The notes below the pieces were generated by a model. The model saw nothing but the letters and a program-made list of their open reading frames with translations, ran no database searches and had not been told where the DNA came from. This document shows, piece by piece, positions 33,817 to 35,090 of a stretch of DNA of 35,090 nucleotides. Every line of letters starts with the position of its first letter. Position 1 is the stretch's first letter. The translations under genes were made by a program, and so were the position numbers. Source of the DNA: Bacteroidales bacterium (GTDB lineage: Bacteria > Bacteroidota > Bacteroidia > Bacteroidales > UBA932); the NCBI GenBank assembly GCA_028691975.1, contig JAQUYF010000017.1, positions 1 to 35,090 of the forward strand, written 5' to 3'.

Positions 33817-35090
33817 ATGGAGGAAATAAAAGTGTCTTTATCTTTACAAAAATTATTTACCGGAGCAGTATTATCTTTTTGTCTTATTTGTTGCCTGACT
33901 TCGTGTCATAAAGATCCTGATCCTGTTGAACAGACTCCTGTCAACCTCAGTGAGACTGAGACTGCCAATTGTTATATTGCTTCCGTTGCAGGACAGTTGT
34001 ATGAGTTCAGAGCCGACGTCATGGGCAATGGCCTGATTCCTACTCCAAACCCTGATGAGCCTGATAATGTATCTCTTGATGTACCTTCCAATGCCGTTGC
34101 GGCTATTTTGTGGATGACACCTCATGACAGGCAAGTTATCTATGCCCCATATTACAATTCTGAGTACAAAACCATAAGTTTTTATACCTCCGCCTATTCG
34201 GGAAATGCCGTAATAGGTCTTTTTGTCGATACCAATAATAATGGTGTATGGGATTCTGACGTCAGCGAAAAAATTATTTGGAGTTGGCACATCTGGTGCG
34301 TTGATTATGATCCGTCGGTTGCCGGCAATTATGAAGTCTATTACCAATCACCATTGATTGGGACCAAGGTGATGAATCGCAATCTTGGCGCTTATCTTAA
34401 TGTTCCTTCAGATCTTTTGGAAGAAAACATTATCGCATCTTTCGGATTGAAATATCAGTTTGGGAGAAAGGATCCGTTCCCTACCACAGGTGTATTACAG
34501 GGAAGTGGTACTTTAGGTGCTATCAATCTGCATAATAGGGGATTGACTTATCCGGATAATGTATGGAAAGAGACTTCTCAGCCAGCAGATGTTTCGCTTG
34601 ATTATGCCACAAATCACCCAACAACGTTTATCTTCTCATATGAATTAGATGAAATTTGGCTTGCAGGTGATAATTCGTGTTCTCTGTGGGGGGTTCAGTC
34701 TGAAGGAGCCGGGATGAATCGTAAGACCATTTATGACCCGTGTCCTCCAGGATGGCGTGTTCCTGCCGAGAAAGTTTTTGCTCCACTTGCCACTGATGCA
34801 GGTTCGTCTTTGATAGTAGGAGTGGATAAAATGTCTTCGCAATATGGCGTTTATCTCAACTACGGTGGGGCTGACTATACTTTTCTTCCTGCTGACGGAT
34901 TCGGATTGATCAACGAAAGCAAGTATACCATTGCAGGTGTCGGCCAAGAGGTGTCGCTCGGTACCGGTTCGGCATTTATTGTGGATGGAATGTTGTTCTC
35001 CAAGTATTTATCTATTGAGGCCGGAGGCACATATATTGCAAGTACTCCAATGATCGCAGCCACAAGCATTCGCTGTGTTGCCGATGAGTA
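33817..35090 (+). CDS. FISUMP-like surface lipoprotein, reaches the window edge
   Basis: The frame gives 424 residues with a signal sequence and lipobox LTSC, Cys30, so the product is a lipoprotein. An N-terminal domain with ANCYIASVAGQLYEFRADV resembles a motif common in Bacteroidota surface proteins. The C-terminal half contains KVMNRNLGAYLN, GLKYQFGRKDPFP and DPCPPGWRVP, matching the FISUMP-type major paralogous domain. The frame ends with GAG TA at the last base, so TA is either the start of a stop codon or of one more codon; related proteins tend to end near RCV. ATG 33817 or GTG 33832 (GGAGGA upstream) can start it. Function unknown. Confidence 0.75.
   Translation, partial: MEEIKVSLSLQKLFTGAVLSFCLICCLTSCHKDPDPVEQTPVNLSETETANCYIASVAGQLYEFRADVMGNGLIPTPNPDEPDNVSLDVPSNAVAAILWMTPHDRQVIYAPYYNSEYKTISFYTSAYSGNAVIGLFVDTNNNGVWDSDVSEKIIWSWHIWCVDYDPSVAGNYEVYYQSPLIGTKVMNRNLGAYLNVPSDLLEENIIASFGLKYQFGRKDPFPTTGVLQGSGTLGAINLHNRGLTYPDNVWKETSQPADVSLDYATNHPTTFIFSYELDEIWLAGDNSCSLWGVQSEGAGMNRKTIYDPCPPGWRVPAEKVFAPLATDAGSSLIVGVDKMSSQYGVYLNYGGADYTFLPADGFGLINESKYTIAGVGQEVSLGTGSAFIVDGMLFSKYLSIEAGGTYIASTPMIAATSIRCVADE

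Noticed and set aside
33871-34347. 158-codon open frame on the minus strand
   Set aside because: It lies opposite the lipoprotein frame that runs unbroken from 33817 to the window edge with a lipobox and family motifs.

Overview
The window looks like chromosomal core DNA from a member of the Bacteroidales (phylum Bacteroidota). The evidence is a complete aerotolerance (bat) operon with its MoxR and DUF58 partners, upstream elements of the Bacteroidota type (TAnnTTTG, once with a TTG box 19 bp upstream), weak Shine-Dalgarno signals, lipoprotein families typical of the group (rSAM-associated lipoprotein, DUF4377, FISUMP-like), and ParC, TonB and BatC of Bacteroidota type. I see no phage, insertion sequence, CRISPR array or integration site. 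No gene-free stretch exceeds about 155 bp.

Layout. 1-310 (minus): a tRNA cluster Thr(UGU)-Tyr-Gly-Thr(GGU), the same order that precedes tuf in many bacteria, with a complete promoter in front. 412-3557 (minus): dxs and purA. 3710-6589 (plus): two tandem paralogous MFS transporters resembling MFSD1, closed by a bidirectional terminator. 6697-8123 (minus): ssb and two small lipoproteins. 8265-12176 (minus, transcribed right to left): lysS, a SpoU-type RNA methyltransferase, aroE and a membrane-anchored HTH regulator. 12260-13996 (plus): recJ, possibly leaderless. 13993-19663 (minus): an rluB-like pseudouridine synthase with a 14-copy N-terminal repeat, then era, parC and aroK. 19763-21022 (plus): an orphan MacB/FtsX-type permease. 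21025-23703 (minus): truA, exbB, exbD, tonB. 23771-32829 (plus): moxR, DUF58, a BatD-like membrane protein, batA, batB, batC, batD, a BatD-tail/BatE fused ORF and a TapB/DUF3108-like secreted protein. 32813-33751 (minus): a D-2-hydroxyacid dehydrogenase. 33817-35090 (plus): a FISUMP-like lipoprotein that reaches the window edge.

How the genes fit together. Most are housekeeping: isoprenoid and purine synthesis, shikimate pathway (aroE and aroK in two operons), translation and ribosome maturation, DNA repair and topology, and TonB energy supply for outer-membrane uptake. The accessory interest is in the bat operon, which encodes an AAA+ ATPase, three MIDAS-type von Willebrand A proteins, TPR proteins and membrane anchors, probably one envelope-associated complex. 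Here batD is split by a frame change and its cytoplasmic tail is fused in frame to batE. Other points worth checking are the in-frame tandem repeats in the rluB-like gene and batC, a 16-bp perfect palindrome between the membrane HTH gene and the lipoprotein pair, and three convergent gene pairs whose ends overlap or nearly touch. I found no clearly new multi-gene system. The split and fused batD/batE and the HTH-palindrome-lipoprotein unit are the best candidates for something undescribed.
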